Assembly: GCF_015234215.1 (NCBI RefSeq)
Contig: NZ_JADEKP010000005.1
Coordinates: 62,001 to 126,000, forward strand
Origin: Clostridium chrysemydis
GTDB taxonomy: Bacteria > Bacillota > Clostridia > Clostridiales > Clostridiaceae
DNA length: 64,000 nucleotides
Reading direction: 5' to 3'
A model generated the notes under the pieces. It ran no database searches. It saw only the letters and a list, made by a program, of their open reading frames with translations, and had not been told where the DNA came from. Below, in pieces: positions 25,929 to 34,545 of the stretch. Made by a program: the position numbers and the translations under genes. Numbering within the stretch: the first letter of the stretch is position 1; each line of letters opens with the position of its first letter.

Positions 25929-26646
25929 CTTCTGTCATCTCTAAGAACATTTTCTCTAAAGAGTCATTTTCCTTAGATTCCTCCCTCATACTTTCTAAAG
26001 TCCCTAAAAAAGCAAGCTTTCCTTTTCTAATAACACATACTCTATCACATAATTTTTCTGCAACTTCTAAAACGTGAGTTGAAAATACTACTGTATTTCC
26101 TTTGTCTGCGTGTTCTCTCATCATTTCCTTTAATAAAAATGCTGACTTAGGATCAAGTCCAGTTAAAGGTTCATCTAAGATCCAAACCTTTGGCTCATGA
26201 ATTAATACACCCATAATAATTATTTTTTGTCTCATACCGTGAGAATAACTTTGAATCTTATCCCCTAATGCATTTTCCATAGAAAATCTTTTTGATAAAT
26301 CCTCTATTCTTTTTTTCCTATCTTCTGAAGATACAAAGTATACATCAGCCATAAAATTAATATATTCAAGTCCCGTAAATTTCAAAAACATATCAGGGCT
26401 ATCTGGAACGTATCCGAATTGTTCTTTAGCTTTTACCCCTTCTTTTGATATGTCTATTCCATTTATACTTATATTTCCTTTAGTTATTTCTGAAATTCCA
26501 GTTATCATCTTAATAGTAGTTGTTTTTCCTGCACCATTTGGTCCTAAAATTCCAAAAATCTCTCCATCTTTTATTTCTAAATTTAAGTTATCAACTGCTT
26601 TATATGTTTTATTATATATTTTTGTTACTCCATCTATTTTTATCAA
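25918..26646 (-). CDS. ABC transporter ATP-binding protein
   Basis: 242 residues. Walker A GPNGAGKTT, signature SHGMRQK, Walker B VWILDEPLTGLD, switch His in VFSTHVLEV. The TTG at 26646 is preferred as start: GGGGGTGGG lies just before it, while ATGs upstream at 26661 and 26676 have no SD. Partner of the permease gene it overlaps. The signature motif is SHG rather than SGG, common in EcsA-like ATPases. Confidence 0.92.
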   Translation of the reverse strand: MIKIDGVTKIYNKTYKAVDNLNLEIKDGEIFGILGPNGAGKTTTIKMITGISEITKGNISINGIDISKEGVKAKEQFGYVPDSPDMFLKFTGLEYINFMADVYFVSSEDRKKRIEDLSKRFSMENALGDKIQSYSHGMRQKIIIMGVLIHEPKVWILDEPLTGLDPKSAFLLKEMMREHADKGNTVVFSTHVLEVAEKLCDRVCVIRKGKLAFLGTLESMREESKENDSLEKMFLEMTEDEK

Positions 26647-26701
26647 TAAACCCACCCCCATAATATATTTTAACATATTTTACATATTATAGGATATGAT
26701 T

Positions 26702-27220
26702 TTATATTATAAGTCCAACTATGAATATAGCTACTAAAACAGCTGTAACGTCTGCCATAACTGCTCCCCACAAAGTATGCCTTATCTTTTTTATTCCTAC
26801 TGCTCCGAAATAAACAGTTATAGTATAAAATATAGTTTCTGTAGTTCCCATAATTACAGATGCTAATATTCCAATAAAAGAATCTGCCCCGTAAGTATTT
26901 ATTATTTCAGTAAACATCCCTATAGCGCCGCTCCCTGAGATTGGCTTAAGTAAAACTAAAGGCACTATCTCCTCTGGAAGCCCTATAAAACCTGAAACTG
27001 GAGCTAATATTCTATTTATCATATCTAAAAGATCTGCGCCTTTAAATATTTGAACCGCAACTAGCATAGCTAAAAGGCAAGGAAAAATTCTAAGGCAAGT
27101 TTGAAGGCCTTCTTTTGCACCTTCCATAAACCATTCGTATACCTTTCTTCCTTTTATCATCCCGTAGCCTAAAATTATTAAAACTATAAAAGGTATAACA
27201 CTTTTAGTAAAGTACTCCAT
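26702..27220 (-). CDS. spmB: Spore maturation protein B
   Basis: 172 residues, a polytopic membrane protein of the nucleoside-recognition (Gate) family with FPCLLAMLVAV, LLKPISGSGAIG and MGTTETIFYT. SpmA and SpmB are needed for full spore core dehydration and heat resistance in Bacillus and Clostridium perfringens. It follows spmA by 12 nt with its own SD (AAGGGGG). Confidence 0.93.
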   Translation of the reverse strand: MEYFTKSVIPFIVLIILGYGMIKGRKVYEWFMEGAKEGLQTCLRIFPCLLAMLVAVQIFKGADLLDMINRILAPVSGFIGLPEEIVPLVLLKPISGSGAIGMFTEIINTYGADSFIGILASVIMGTTETIFYTITVYFGAVGIKKIRHTLWGAVMADVTAVLVAIFIVGLII

Positions 27221-27232
27221 AAATCTTCCCCC

Positions 27233-27808
27233 TTAAAAATGCCTTTGCATAACTTTACAACAAATAACTCCAACTATAGCAGCTATCCCTGTTGTTATAA
27301 TTGCAGGTAAAATTATAAGTCCTGGATTACTTGACCCTGCTGCAGTTCTTATAGAAATTATAGTAGTTGGAACTAGCTGAATACAGGCAGCATTTAAAAC
27401 TAAAAATAAAGCCATATCATTTGAAGCTGTTCCTTTTTCTTTATTTAATCTATCCATCTCTTCCATAGCCTTTATTCCAAAAGGTGTTGCTGCATTTGAA
27501 AGACCCATCATATTTGCAGTTATGTTCATAACTATAGCCCCAAGTGCTTTTTCATCTTTAGCTGCATCTTTAAATAATCTTTTTAAAATAGGTCGTAAAA
27601 CTATAGCTATCTTTCCTGTAAATCCACTCTTTTCAGCAACTTTCATAACACCGCTCCAAAAGCACATTATTCCAACTAAACCTATAATAAATTTAACAGT
27701 TCCATCACTTCCATTAACTATAGCTTCTGTTATTTTATCTGCATTACCAGTAAATAAGGCAACTATAATTCCCAAAAAAATCATAAAAAACCAAATATAA
27801 TTAATCAT
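27233..27808 (-). CDS. spmA: Spore maturation protein A
   Basis: 191 residues from the ATG at 27808 (GGAGG nine nt upstream). The frame is open further upstream to 28057 but that part has no SD and overlaps the opposite-strand small gene, so it is not used. Gate-family membrane protein with MNITANMMGLSNAATPFGIKAM, the hallmark SpmA segment (NMMGLSNAATP). Acts with SpmB during spore core dehydration; it should be expressed in the forespore. Confidence 0.93.
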   Translation of the reverse strand: MINYIWFFMIFLGIIVALFTGNADKITEAIVNGSDGTVKFIIGLVGIMCFWSGVMKVAEKSGFTGKIAIVLRPILKRLFKDAAKDEKALGAIVMNITANMMGLSNAATPFGIKAMEEMDRLNKEKGTASNDMALFLVLNAACIQLVPTTIISIRTAAGSSNPGLIILPAIITTGIAAIVGVICCKVMQRHF

Positions 27809-27932
27809 TAAAACCTCCATAAAATAAGTACTGTTAACAATTAAATATATGCCTTGCACTGGTCTTTTAGTAGTGATAGGATAATTATATAAACTTAAGT
27901 TAAATAGATGGTATTCAAAAGGAGAAAAAAAC

Positions 27933-28118
27933 ATGAACGAATCAAACCTTAAATTAGCACAACAAGATATAGAAGAAGCTTTAAAAACTGTTGAAGATTT
28001 AGAAACTGGATTAGACAACGAAGAAATATCAAAAGACGATATAAAAGAAAAATTCATATCTCTAAACGAGAAACTTCAAAAGCTTGAAGATATTCTTAAA
28101 ACTGAGGGAATACTATAA
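27933..28118 (+). CDS. Small acidic helical protein of unknown function
   Basis: 61 residues with strong SD AAAGGAG eight nt before the ATG. The sequence is almost all Glu/Lys/Leu/Asp with heptad-like leucines (QDIEEALKTVEDLETG, then LQKLEDILKTEGIL), so it is likely a short alpha-helical or coiled-coil protein. A promoter-like TTGCAC-17-TAGGAT is seen upstream near 27852-27880, and a terminator follows. No family recognised. It is divergent from spmA. Confidence 0.75.
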   Translation: MNESNLKLAQQDIEEALKTVEDLETGLDNEEISKDDIKEKFISLNEKLQKLEDILKTEGIL

Positions 28119-28129
28119 TTTTTAGAATT

Positions 28130-28158
28130 AAAAGAAACTTACTTTTAAGTTTCTTTTT
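28130..28158 (+). terminator. Terminator of the small helical protein gene
   Basis: 12-bp stem AAAAGAAACTTA / TAAGTTTCTTTT with a T-run, just after the stop at 28118. Confidence 0.85.
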
Positions 28159-28201
28159 TCATAAATAAAAATTGCTTTATTTATAATAAGGAGGGTATTT
28201 T

Positions 28202-28468
28202 ATGAAAATTATTAAAAGAGATGGTAAAATAGTCAATTTTGAAGAAAATAAAATTCACCAAAGTATTTTAAGTGCTGCAAAAGATGCAAACTTTTCACTT
28301 ACTGAAAGTGATTTATCAATTCTAACATCATCAGTTAAAGACGGAATAAACTTTATCTGTAATGAAAGTAGAATTCCATCAAGTCTAGAAGTTAGACTTT
28401 TAGTGTTTGAAACTTTAATAGATAACGGCTTTAAAAAAGTAGCAGCTGCTTATATTGACGTTAGATAA
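28202..28468 (+). CDS. Stand-alone ATP-cone domain protein
   Basis: 88 residues consisting only of an ATP-cone: IIKRDGKIVNFEENKIHQSIL at the start and the typical two-helix end (VRLLVFETLIDNGFKKVAAAYI). ATP-cones bind ATP/dATP in ribonucleotide reductases and in the repressor NrdR. Here there is no reductase or zinc ribbon attached, so it may regulate another protein in trans or be a remnant of a larger gene. SD GGAGGG lies before the ATG. Monocistronic. Confidence 0.85.
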   Translation: MKIIKRDGKIVNFEENKIHQSILSAAKDANFSLTESDLSILTSSVKDGINFICNESRIPSSLEVRLLVFETLIDNGFKKVAAAYIDVR

Positions 28469-28470
28469 TT

Positions 28471-28522
28471 AAAAATCCCATAGGATAGAGAATTTAGCTT
28501 CTCTATCCTATGGGATTTTTTT
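28471..28522. terminator. Bidirectional terminator with 22-bp stem
   Basis: Arms AAAAATCCCATAGGATAGAG and CTCTATCCTATGGGATTTTT (28471-28490 and 28501-28520) are perfect complements, with AA/TT extending the stem by two more pairs. It ends the ATP-cone gene and the convergent reductase-like gene. Confidence 0.93.
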
Positions 28523-29211
28523 TATAGAACCATTTTTTTAAATTCTTCTATTCCTACTCTATCTATATAGTCTCCAAGCTTTTCCCCTGGATTTCCGTTT
28601 GCTATATATACTTTAAAAATATTATCTACAAGCTTTAAAGTTTCTTCTTCTGATAAATTAGTAGCTATAAGGTCTGAAGCTCTTTGAGTATATCCAGCTG
28701 AACCTCCAGCAGTTACTCTTATACCTTCTTTATCCGCTATAACTCCAATATCTTTAGAATATGCGCTTCCGCAAGCATTTCTACACCCAGCTACACCTAT
28801 CTTAGTTCTGCAAGGAACTTCCATCCACTGATACTTTTTAGATAATTTCATTCCTATACCTATAGTGTTTAGCTTCATCCTCTTACAAAAACCAGCAGGA
28901 CACATCTCTACATTTTTAACAGAGTTTTGTTTTTTTACTGCAGGTTCCATCCCAAGTTCTTCCCAAATCTTAGGTAAATCCTCGCCATTAAGATTTGTTA
29001 TAAGAAGTCTTTGACCTGAAGTTATCTTTATAACACCGTTATATTTTTTAGCTACACTTGTTATTTTTTCTAAATTTTCTATACTGATAAAGCCACCTGG
29101 TATGTGTGGCGTTATTCCAAAAGTTCTTTTTCCGTCTCTTATTTTTTGCAAATTTCCATAATGAGTTCCACTTACCATAATCGGAATCTTTGGTGAATTA
29201 TTCTCACTCAT
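28522..29211 (-). CDS. Small nitrite/sulfite-reductase-like Fe-S protein
   Basis: 229 residues. N-terminal ferredoxin-like half domain (GKRTFGITPHIPGGFISIENLEKI) and a C-terminal part with CPAGFC and a later CRTKIGVAGCRNACG motif, which can hold a 4Fe-4S cluster and sirohaem as in the sulfite/nitrite reductase family. It is about half the length of a full reductase, so it is one of the small sirohaem-reductase-like proteins common in anaerobes. Substrate unknown; no other nitrite or sulfite genes are near. Confidence 0.85.
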   Translation of the reverse strand: MSENNSPKIPIMVSGTHYGNLQKIRDGKRTFGITPHIPGGFISIENLEKITSVAKKYNGVIKITSGQRLLITNLNGEDLPKIWEELGMEPAVKKQNSVKNVEMCPAGFCKRMKLNTIGIGMKLSKKYQWMEVPCRTKIGVAGCRNACGSAYSKDIGVIADKEGIRVTAGGSAGYTQRASDLIATNLSEEETLKLVDNIFKVYIANGNPGEKLGDYIDRVGIEEFKKMVL

Positions 29212-29328
29212 TATCTCCCCTCCTTTAACCTATATAGACCGATACTATTATTATATACTTAATATTATATATTAAAGCTTTAATTTTACTCGTAACTTAA
29301 GTTACTTTCTTAAATTCTATTTTAATAT

Positions 29329-29362
29329 AAAAAACAGACTAAGAAATCTTAGCCTGTTTTTA
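29329..29362 (-). terminator. Terminator of the MATE gene
   Basis: Stem AAAACAG-CTAAGA / TCTTAG-CTGTTTT with one A-C mismatch, followed on the minus strand by T-rich sequence. Confidence 0.75.
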
Positions 29363-29368
29363 ATCATT

Positions 29369-30721
29369 TTATAAATCTTCTGGTTCTTTTAACTTTCTAA
29401 CTGATGCGTAGAATATTATTCCTGTTATAACTGCTGATAAGAAATCACTTATAGCACCTGATAACCAAACTCCATCAAGTTCTAAGAACTTAGGTAATAT
29501 TAGCATCAATGGTATTAATAAAATAACTTGTCTTAATAAACTTAAGAACATAGATATCTTAGCTTTACCTATAGCTTGGAAATAGTTTGAACTTATTATT
29601 TGGAAACCTATAACAGGTAACATAAATAAATAAATTCTAAGTCCGTTTGTTGCAATTCCTACAAGTTCCGGGTCTTTATTAAACATTCCAATTAAAACAT
29701 GTGGTATAAATTGAATTGTGCACCAACCTATCACAACTATTATAGTTGCTATTATAGATGCGTATTTAACAGTTTCCTTAACCCTATGATACTGTTTAGC
29801 TCCGTAGTTGTAACCTATTATAGGTTGCGAACCTTGATTTAAACCAAATATAGGCATAAGGAAAATCAAGCTTACACTAGATACTATAGTCATAGCACCT
29901 ATAGCTAAATCTCCACCGTGATGTTTTAATGTATTATTTGCTATAACTTGTACAGCACTTGCTGCAATTTGCATACTGCAAGGGCTCATCCCTATTGAGA
30001 ATATGCTTAAAACAGTTAGTTTATCTAATTTAAAGTATTCTTTTTTAAGCTTTATTATACTTTTACCCTTTGTAAAATAATAAAGAATCCAAACAGTTGT
30101 TACTACTTGTGATATTACTGTCGCAATAGCTCCACCTTTAACTCCCATATCTAATCCAAATATAAATATAGGGTCTAATATAATATTTAATATTGCTCCA
30201 ATTAACATTGAAAGCATAGCTACAGTAGGATTACCGTCACTTCTAATAGAATGATTTAATCCAAAGCTAAGCATATTAACTATAGTTCCTATAAATATTA
30301 CATTCATATAATCTTTAGCGAATCCAATAGTATTTTCACTAGCTCCAAAAACAGTAAGTAATGGATCCATAAATATAAGTCCTAAAATCGTTATTATAAC
30401 ACTGATTATTATAATTAAAGTAAATGCATTTCCTAAATGCCTTTCTGCAGCTTCTTTATCATGCTGACCAAGTTTTATAGATACTCTTGCAGCTGTACCT
30501 AATCCAACTAGCATACCAAAACCTAATATTATAGTCATAATAGGCATAGTAATTCCAACTCCAGTAATTGCAAGATTTCCTACCTTTGGAATATGTCCTA
30601 TGTACATCCTATCTATAATATTATATAGCATGTTTACTACCATCCCAGCTATGGCTGGTATTGAGAAAACTCTAAGTAATTTCCCTATCTTCTCTTCACC
30701 AAGTCTCGTCTGCTTATTCAT
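29369..30721 (-). CDS. MATE-family multidrug/cation efflux protein
   Basis: 450 residues, twelve membrane segments in two related halves (the MPIMTIILGFGMLVG and LIFLMPIFGLNQGSQPIIGYN regions are typical of bacterial MATE pumps). Exports cationic compounds using Na+ or H+. SD AGGTGAG lies before the ATG. It is monocistronic. Substrate not predictable. Confidence 0.93.
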   Translation of the reverse strand: MNKQTRLGEEKIGKLLRVFSIPAIAGMVVNMLYNIIDRMYIGHIPKVGNLAITGVGITMPIMTIILGFGMLVGLGTAARVSIKLGQHDKEAAERHLGNAFTLIIIISVIITILGLIFMDPLLTVFGASENTIGFAKDYMNVIFIGTIVNMLSFGLNHSIRSDGNPTVAMLSMLIGAILNIILDPIFIFGLDMGVKGGAIATVISQVVTTVWILYYFTKGKSIIKLKKEYFKLDKLTVLSIFSIGMSPCSMQIAASAVQVIANNTLKHHGGDLAIGAMTIVSSVSLIFLMPIFGLNQGSQPIIGYNYGAKQYHRVKETVKYASIIATIIVVIGWCTIQFIPHVLIGMFNKDPELVGIATNGLRIYLFMLPVIGFQIISSNYFQAIGKAKISMFLSLLRQVILLIPLMLILPKFLELDGVWLSGAISDFLSAVITGIIFYASVRKLKEPEDL

Positions 30722-30813
30722 TAGCTCACCTCTCCCTTTTTTGAATTTTCCCCCTAAATGTTCTATATTACTATATCATATCAGCAATTAATAAAAAACT
30801 ACAAAAAAGTCAA

Positions 30814-30848
30814 AAAAAGCTACATCAAAATTTTTGATGTAGCTTTTA
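30814..30848 (-). terminator. Terminator of the fructose operon
   Basis: 16-bp stem AAAAGCTACATCAAAA / TTTTGATGTAGCTTTT with a T-run on the minus strand, six nt past the fruA stop. Confidence 0.9.
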
Positions 30849-30853
30849 AAAGT

Positions 30854-32722
30854 TTAAGCTTCTATTTTCTTCTTTGTAAATCCCATAATAGCTGCTGCTA
30901 TAATAGCTCCAACTACTACTGCTAATAAGTAAAGGAATGGATTTCCTTCTACTATTGGGAATACGAATATTCCGCCGTGTGGTGCAGGTAATCCAATTTT
31001 AAATAACATTGATAACCCTCCAGCTACTGCTGAACCTACCACGCAAGCTGGTATTACTCTTATAGGGTCTGCTGCTGCAAAAGGTATCGCACCTTCTGTT
31101 ATAAATGATAAACCTAAAACATAGTTTGTTTTACCAGCATTTCTTTCATCTTTAGTAAATTTATTTTTAAAGAATGTTGTAGCTAATGCTGTTGCAAGAG
31201 GTGGTACCATTCCCCCAGCCATTATAGCAGCTTGTGGGAAGTAGTTTTTTGATGCTAACATTGCAATACCAAAAGTATATGCTGTTTTATTTATAGGACC
31301 ACCCATATCTATAGCCATCATTCCACCAAGTACTACTCCAAGTAATACTAAGTTTGTAGTTCCCATTGAATTTAAGAAATCTTGAACCCAAATCATAATA
31401 CTAGCTACAGGTCCAACTACTACAGTGTACATAACAGCGCCTGTTAAGAATATACCAAGTAGAGGATATATAAGGATTGGTTTTAATCCTTCTAGTGAAT
31501 TAGGTAAGAAAGTAAATACCTTTTTAAGTCCTAATACTATATAACCACCAAGGAAACCTGCAATTAAGCCCCCTAAGAAACCAGCTCCGCTATTTGCTGC
31601 TATAAGTCCACCTACCATAGCTGGTGCAAAACCTGGTCTGTCTGCAATACTTTGTCCTATAAATCCTGCAAGTACAGGAATCATTAAGAAGAATGCATTT
31701 CCTCCTCCAATTTGGTTTATAAGGTGTGCAAAAGCGTTATATTGCTCACTGTTTGGGTCAGCTGAATGTATACCAAACATAAATGATATAGCGATTAATA
31801 TACCTCCACCAACAACAAATGGTAACATATTTGAAACACCATTCATTAAGTGCTTATAAACTCCAGTTCTTTCAGTTTTTTCTGTTCCTTTAGAGCCGCC
31901 TTCATTATTATAAACTTTTGCTTCTCCGTTTATAGCTTTATTTATTAATTCTTCTGGTTTTTTCATAGCTTGAACTACAGGAACAAATATAACTTTTTTC
32001 CCATTAAATCTAGCTGTTTCAACTTGCTTATCCGCTGCTACTATTATTCCGTCAGCTCTATCTATATCTTCTTTTGTTATAGCATTTTTAACTCCAGTTG
32101 ATCCGTTTGTTTCAACCTTTACTGTAACGCCCATCTCTTCGCCTTTCTTTTTAAGAGCATCTGCTGCCATATAAGTGTGAGCGATTCCTGTAGGACAAGC
32201 CGTTACAGCTATAACATATTTATTATTTTCATTAGTTTCATCTTTTTCTTCTAAACTATCTTCATCTTTTTTCTCAAATTTATCTATTAAATCTAAAACT
32301 TCCTTTTCTGATTTTGCACTTAATAAACCTTTTTTAAAGTTAGGGTCCATAAGTAATACTGACAGTCTTGAAAGAGTTTCTAAATGCTCATTATTTGCTC
32401 CTTCTGGAGCTGCTATCATAAAAGCTATATCTACAGGGGCACCGTCTAATGAATCGTAATCTACACCAGATCTTATAATTCCCATAGCAAGCGCAGCAGA
32501 ATGTACCGCATTTGTTTTAGCGTGAGGAATCGCTATCCCTTCACCAATACCTGTTGATGATAGGTTTTCTCTAGCTAGGATTTCTTTTTTGTAAGTTTCT
32601 TTGTCAAATAGTTTTCCTGCATCGTTTAATACATCTACTAATCCATTGATAACTTCATTTTTATTTTTAGCTTTTAGATCTAATCTTATAGTATCTTTAC
32701 TTAATAATTCCGATATTTTCAT
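30854..32722 (-). CDS. fruA: PTS fructose-specific enzyme IIABC
   Basis: 622 residues. Imports and phosphorylates fructose to fructose-1-phosphate. Domains in order: EIIA (1-145; active His in GIAIPHAKT), EIIB (about 170-270; phospho-Cys in VTACPTGIAHTYMAA), EIIC (about 290-620; nine or so membrane segments, GGPINKTAY, APHGGIFVF). It follows fruK by 11 nt and ends the fruR-fruK-fruA operon. Confidence 0.96.
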   Translation of the reverse strand: MKISELLSKDTIRLDLKAKNKNEVINGLVDVLNDAGKLFDKETYKKEILARENLSSTGIGEGIAIPHAKTNAVHSAALAMGIIRSGVDYDSLDGAPVDIAFMIAAPEGANNEHLETLSRLSVLLMDPNFKKGLLSAKSEKEVLDLIDKFEKKDEDSLEEKDETNENNKYVIAVTACPTGIAHTYMAADALKKKGEEMGVTVKVETNGSTGVKNAITKEDIDRADGIIVAADKQVETARFNGKKVIFVPVVQAMKKPEELINKAINGEAKVYNNEGGSKGTEKTERTGVYKHLMNGVSNMLPFVVGGGILIAISFMFGIHSADPNSEQYNAFAHLINQIGGGNAFFLMIPVLAGFIGQSIADRPGFAPAMVGGLIAANSGAGFLGGLIAGFLGGYIVLGLKKVFTFLPNSLEGLKPILIYPLLGIFLTGAVMYTVVVGPVASIMIWVQDFLNSMGTTNLVLLGVVLGGMMAIDMGGPINKTAYTFGIAMLASKNYFPQAAIMAGGMVPPLATALATTFFKNKFTKDERNAGKTNYVLGLSFITEGAIPFAAADPIRVIPACVVGSAVAGGLSMLFKIGLPAPHGGIFVFPIVEGNPFLYLLAVVVGAIIAAAIMGFTKKKIEA

Positions 32723-32733
32723 TAGTGTTCCTC

Positions 32734-33645
32734 CTATAGCTTTTTAATATTTATAATGTTTAATAAATTTAATACTTCTTCTTTTTTGCAAAGCTCCATT
32801 GAAAATGCACTTGCACTTCCTGATGCTATTCCGTATTTAAAGGATTCTTTTATATCACCTGTTTCATTAAACTTAGATAAAAATCCTCCAACTAAAGAAT
32901 CACCAGCACCAACTGAATTTTTAACTTCTCCTTTAGGTGCATTTCCTTTATATATTCCATCTTTTGAAATAAGAATTGCACCATCTTTAGCCATAGATAT
33001 TATTACGTTTTGAGCTCCAAGTGAAACTAACTTTTTGCCATACTCTATAAGCTCGTCTTCTGAATTTATTTTTACATCAAACACTTCTTCTATTTCGTGG
33101 TTGTTAGGCTTTATTAAAAAAGGCTTTAATTTTATAGCTTCTAAAAGTGCCTTTCCTGATGTATCTACAACAACTTTAACTCCCTTTGTAACTACCTTTT
33201 CTTGTATCTTAAGATATAAATCACTAGGTAATGATTTTTGAATACTTCCTGCAAGAACTAATATATCTCCAGTCTTTAATTCACCTAACTTTTTCATTAA
33301 AGAATCTAGCTCTTCTTTTGAAATACTAGGACCTTCCCCGTTTATTTCAGTTTCTTTGTTTGATTTAATTTTTACATTAATTCTGCTATCGTCTTTAACT
33401 TTTATAAAGTCAGTTTTTATATTTCTAATTTTTAAAGTATCCTCTATGAATTTACCTGTAAACCCACCTAAGTATCCAAGTGCTATATTTTCTGTTCCTA
33501 AATTCGCAAGAACTGTAGATACGTTTATACCTTTTCCCCCAGGGAATTTTAAATCAGTTTTTGTTCTATTTACAAGTCCTAGCGTTAGATTATCTACATC
33601 TACTATGTAGTCTATTGAAGGATTTAAAGTTAATGTATATATCAT
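32734..33645 (-). CDS. fruK: 1-phosphofructokinase
   Basis: 303 residues of the PfkB family: TLTLNPSIDY start, GGKGIN substrate loop, and the anion-hole/catalytic GAGDSLVGGF with Asp. Phosphorylates fructose-1-phosphate to fructose-1,6-bisphosphate. The ATG follows the fruR stop without a gap (TAAATG), so translation is coupled. Confidence 0.96.
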   Translation of the reverse strand: MIYTLTLNPSIDYIVDVDNLTLGLVNRTKTDLKFPGGKGINVSTVLANLGTENIALGYLGGFTGKFIEDTLKIRNIKTDFIKVKDDSRINVKIKSNKETEINGEGPSISKEELDSLMKKLGELKTGDILVLAGSIQKSLPSDLYLKIQEKVVTKGVKVVVDTSGKALLEAIKLKPFLIKPNNHEIEEVFDVKINSEDELIEYGKKLVSLGAQNVIISMAKDGAILISKDGIYKGNAPKGEVKNSVGAGDSLVGGFLSKFNETGDIKESFKYGIASGSASAFSMELCKKEEVLNLLNIINIKKL

Positions 33646-34389
33646 TTATTCCGCCACCTTTATTTCTGTAATATCTTTTATATCTTCTATATTGCTTCTA
33701 CTATCTGTTATAATTATTGCTTCGTCTAATTCTGCAAATTTAACAAGTGTTTTTGAGTTGAATTTACTGTGATCCGCTAATATAAATGCTCTCTTTGATT
33801 TTTTGACTGCTAATTCTTTTAGGATCGCTTCATCTGTATCTGGAGTAGTAAATCCCATCTCTTTATCTATTCCATTTGTTCCTAAAAAGGCTTTATCAAA
33901 ATAGAATTTGTTTAAAGATTTAATAGCATCACTTCCAGTTACTGCTTTGGTTGTACTTTTGATCTTTCCTCCAAGCATATAACAGTCTATATTATTTTCA
34001 ATAAGTGCATCTATATGATTTAATCCATTTGTCACTACAAAAACACTTTTTTCTTTTAAATAAGGTATGATTTCATAAGTACTTGTTCCAGCATCGAGAA
34101 AAACTGTATCATTATCTTCTATAAACATTGAGGCATATTTTGCTATGTCTTTTTTGCTTTGAACGTTTTTGAAAGTTTTCTCTTTATATGTTGGTTCCTT
34201 TGTTTTGTTCTCTACAAGTTTTGCACCACCGTGAACCCTTCTTAAAATACCTTGAGCTTCTAAAAAAGTTAAATCTCTTCTAATGGTAGATTCAGATGAG
34301 TCTGTGCTTTGCATTAAGTCTAATAACTTTACTATACCTTTTTCTTCTAATAGATTAATGATTATTTGATGTCTCTTTTCTGTTAACAT
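33646..34389 (-). CDS. fruR: DeoR-family regulator of the fructose operon
   Basis: 247 residues. N-terminal HTH (MLTEKRHQIIINLLEEKG, STIRRDLTFLEAQGILRRVHGGA) and a C-terminal sugar-phosphate sensor domain (DAGTSTYEIIPYL, TNGLN, GTNGIDKEMGFTTPD). It is first in its operon and probably represses it until fructose-1-phosphate binds. Three 10-bp direct repeats upstream (34457-34481) are candidate operators. SD AGGAGG. Confidence 0.93.
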   Translation of the reverse strand: MLTEKRHQIIINLLEEKGIVKLLDLMQSTDSSESTIRRDLTFLEAQGILRRVHGGAKLVENKTKEPTYKEKTFKNVQSKKDIAKYASMFIEDNDTVFLDAGTSTYEIIPYLKEKSVFVVTNGLNHIDALIENNIDCYMLGGKIKSTTKAVTGSDAIKSLNKFYFDKAFLGTNGIDKEMGFTTPDTDEAILKELAVKKSKRAFILADHSKFNSKTLVKFAELDEAIIITDSRSNIEDIKDITEIKVAE

Positions 34390-34418
34390 ATTTACCTCCT
34401 GAAACCTTTTACAAGTTT

Positions 34419-34447
34419 ATTGTAATCTATTTCATAACAAAAATCAA
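34419..34447 (-). promoter_or_regulatory. Predicted promoter of fruRKA
   Basis: Minus strand TTGATT (34442-34447), 17-nt spacer, TACAAT (34419-34424). The -35 is overlapped by a cre-like site. Confidence 0.75.
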
Positions 34448-34457
34448 TCGTTTTCAT
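34442..34457 (-). promoter_or_regulatory. cre (catabolite-responsive element) at the fru promoter
   Basis: ATGAAAACGATTGATT on the minus strand matches the cre consensus WTGNAANCGNWNNCW at all but one fixed position. It covers the -35 box, so CcpA binding would repress. A CcpA-like gene is next door. Confidence 0.65.
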
Positions 34458-34481
34458 TCAAAAATATTCAAAATCTTTCAA
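34457..34481. repeat. Three 10-bp-spaced direct repeats, candidate FruR operator
   Basis: TTCAA occurs at 34457, 34467 and 34477, exactly one helical turn apart, in the frame (A/T)TTCAA(A/G). They lie just upstream of the fru -35 box. DeoR-family repressors commonly bind such tandem repeats. Confidence 0.6.
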
Positions 34482-34505
34482 GTAAATTTTACCATAAGGG
34501 TAAAA

Positions 34506-34540
34506 AAATAAATCCTAAACAAAAAGTTTAGGATTTATTT
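34506..34540 (-). terminator. Terminator of the CcpA-like gene
   Basis: Perfect 15-bp stem AAATAAATCCTAAAC / GTTTAGGATTTATTT six nt after the stop. Confidence 0.9.
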
Positions 34541-34545
34541 AAAGG

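Noticed and set aside
27809-28057. Upstream extension of spmA
   Set aside because: No SD, overlaps the divergent small gene and its promoter; the ATG at 27808 has GGAGG.
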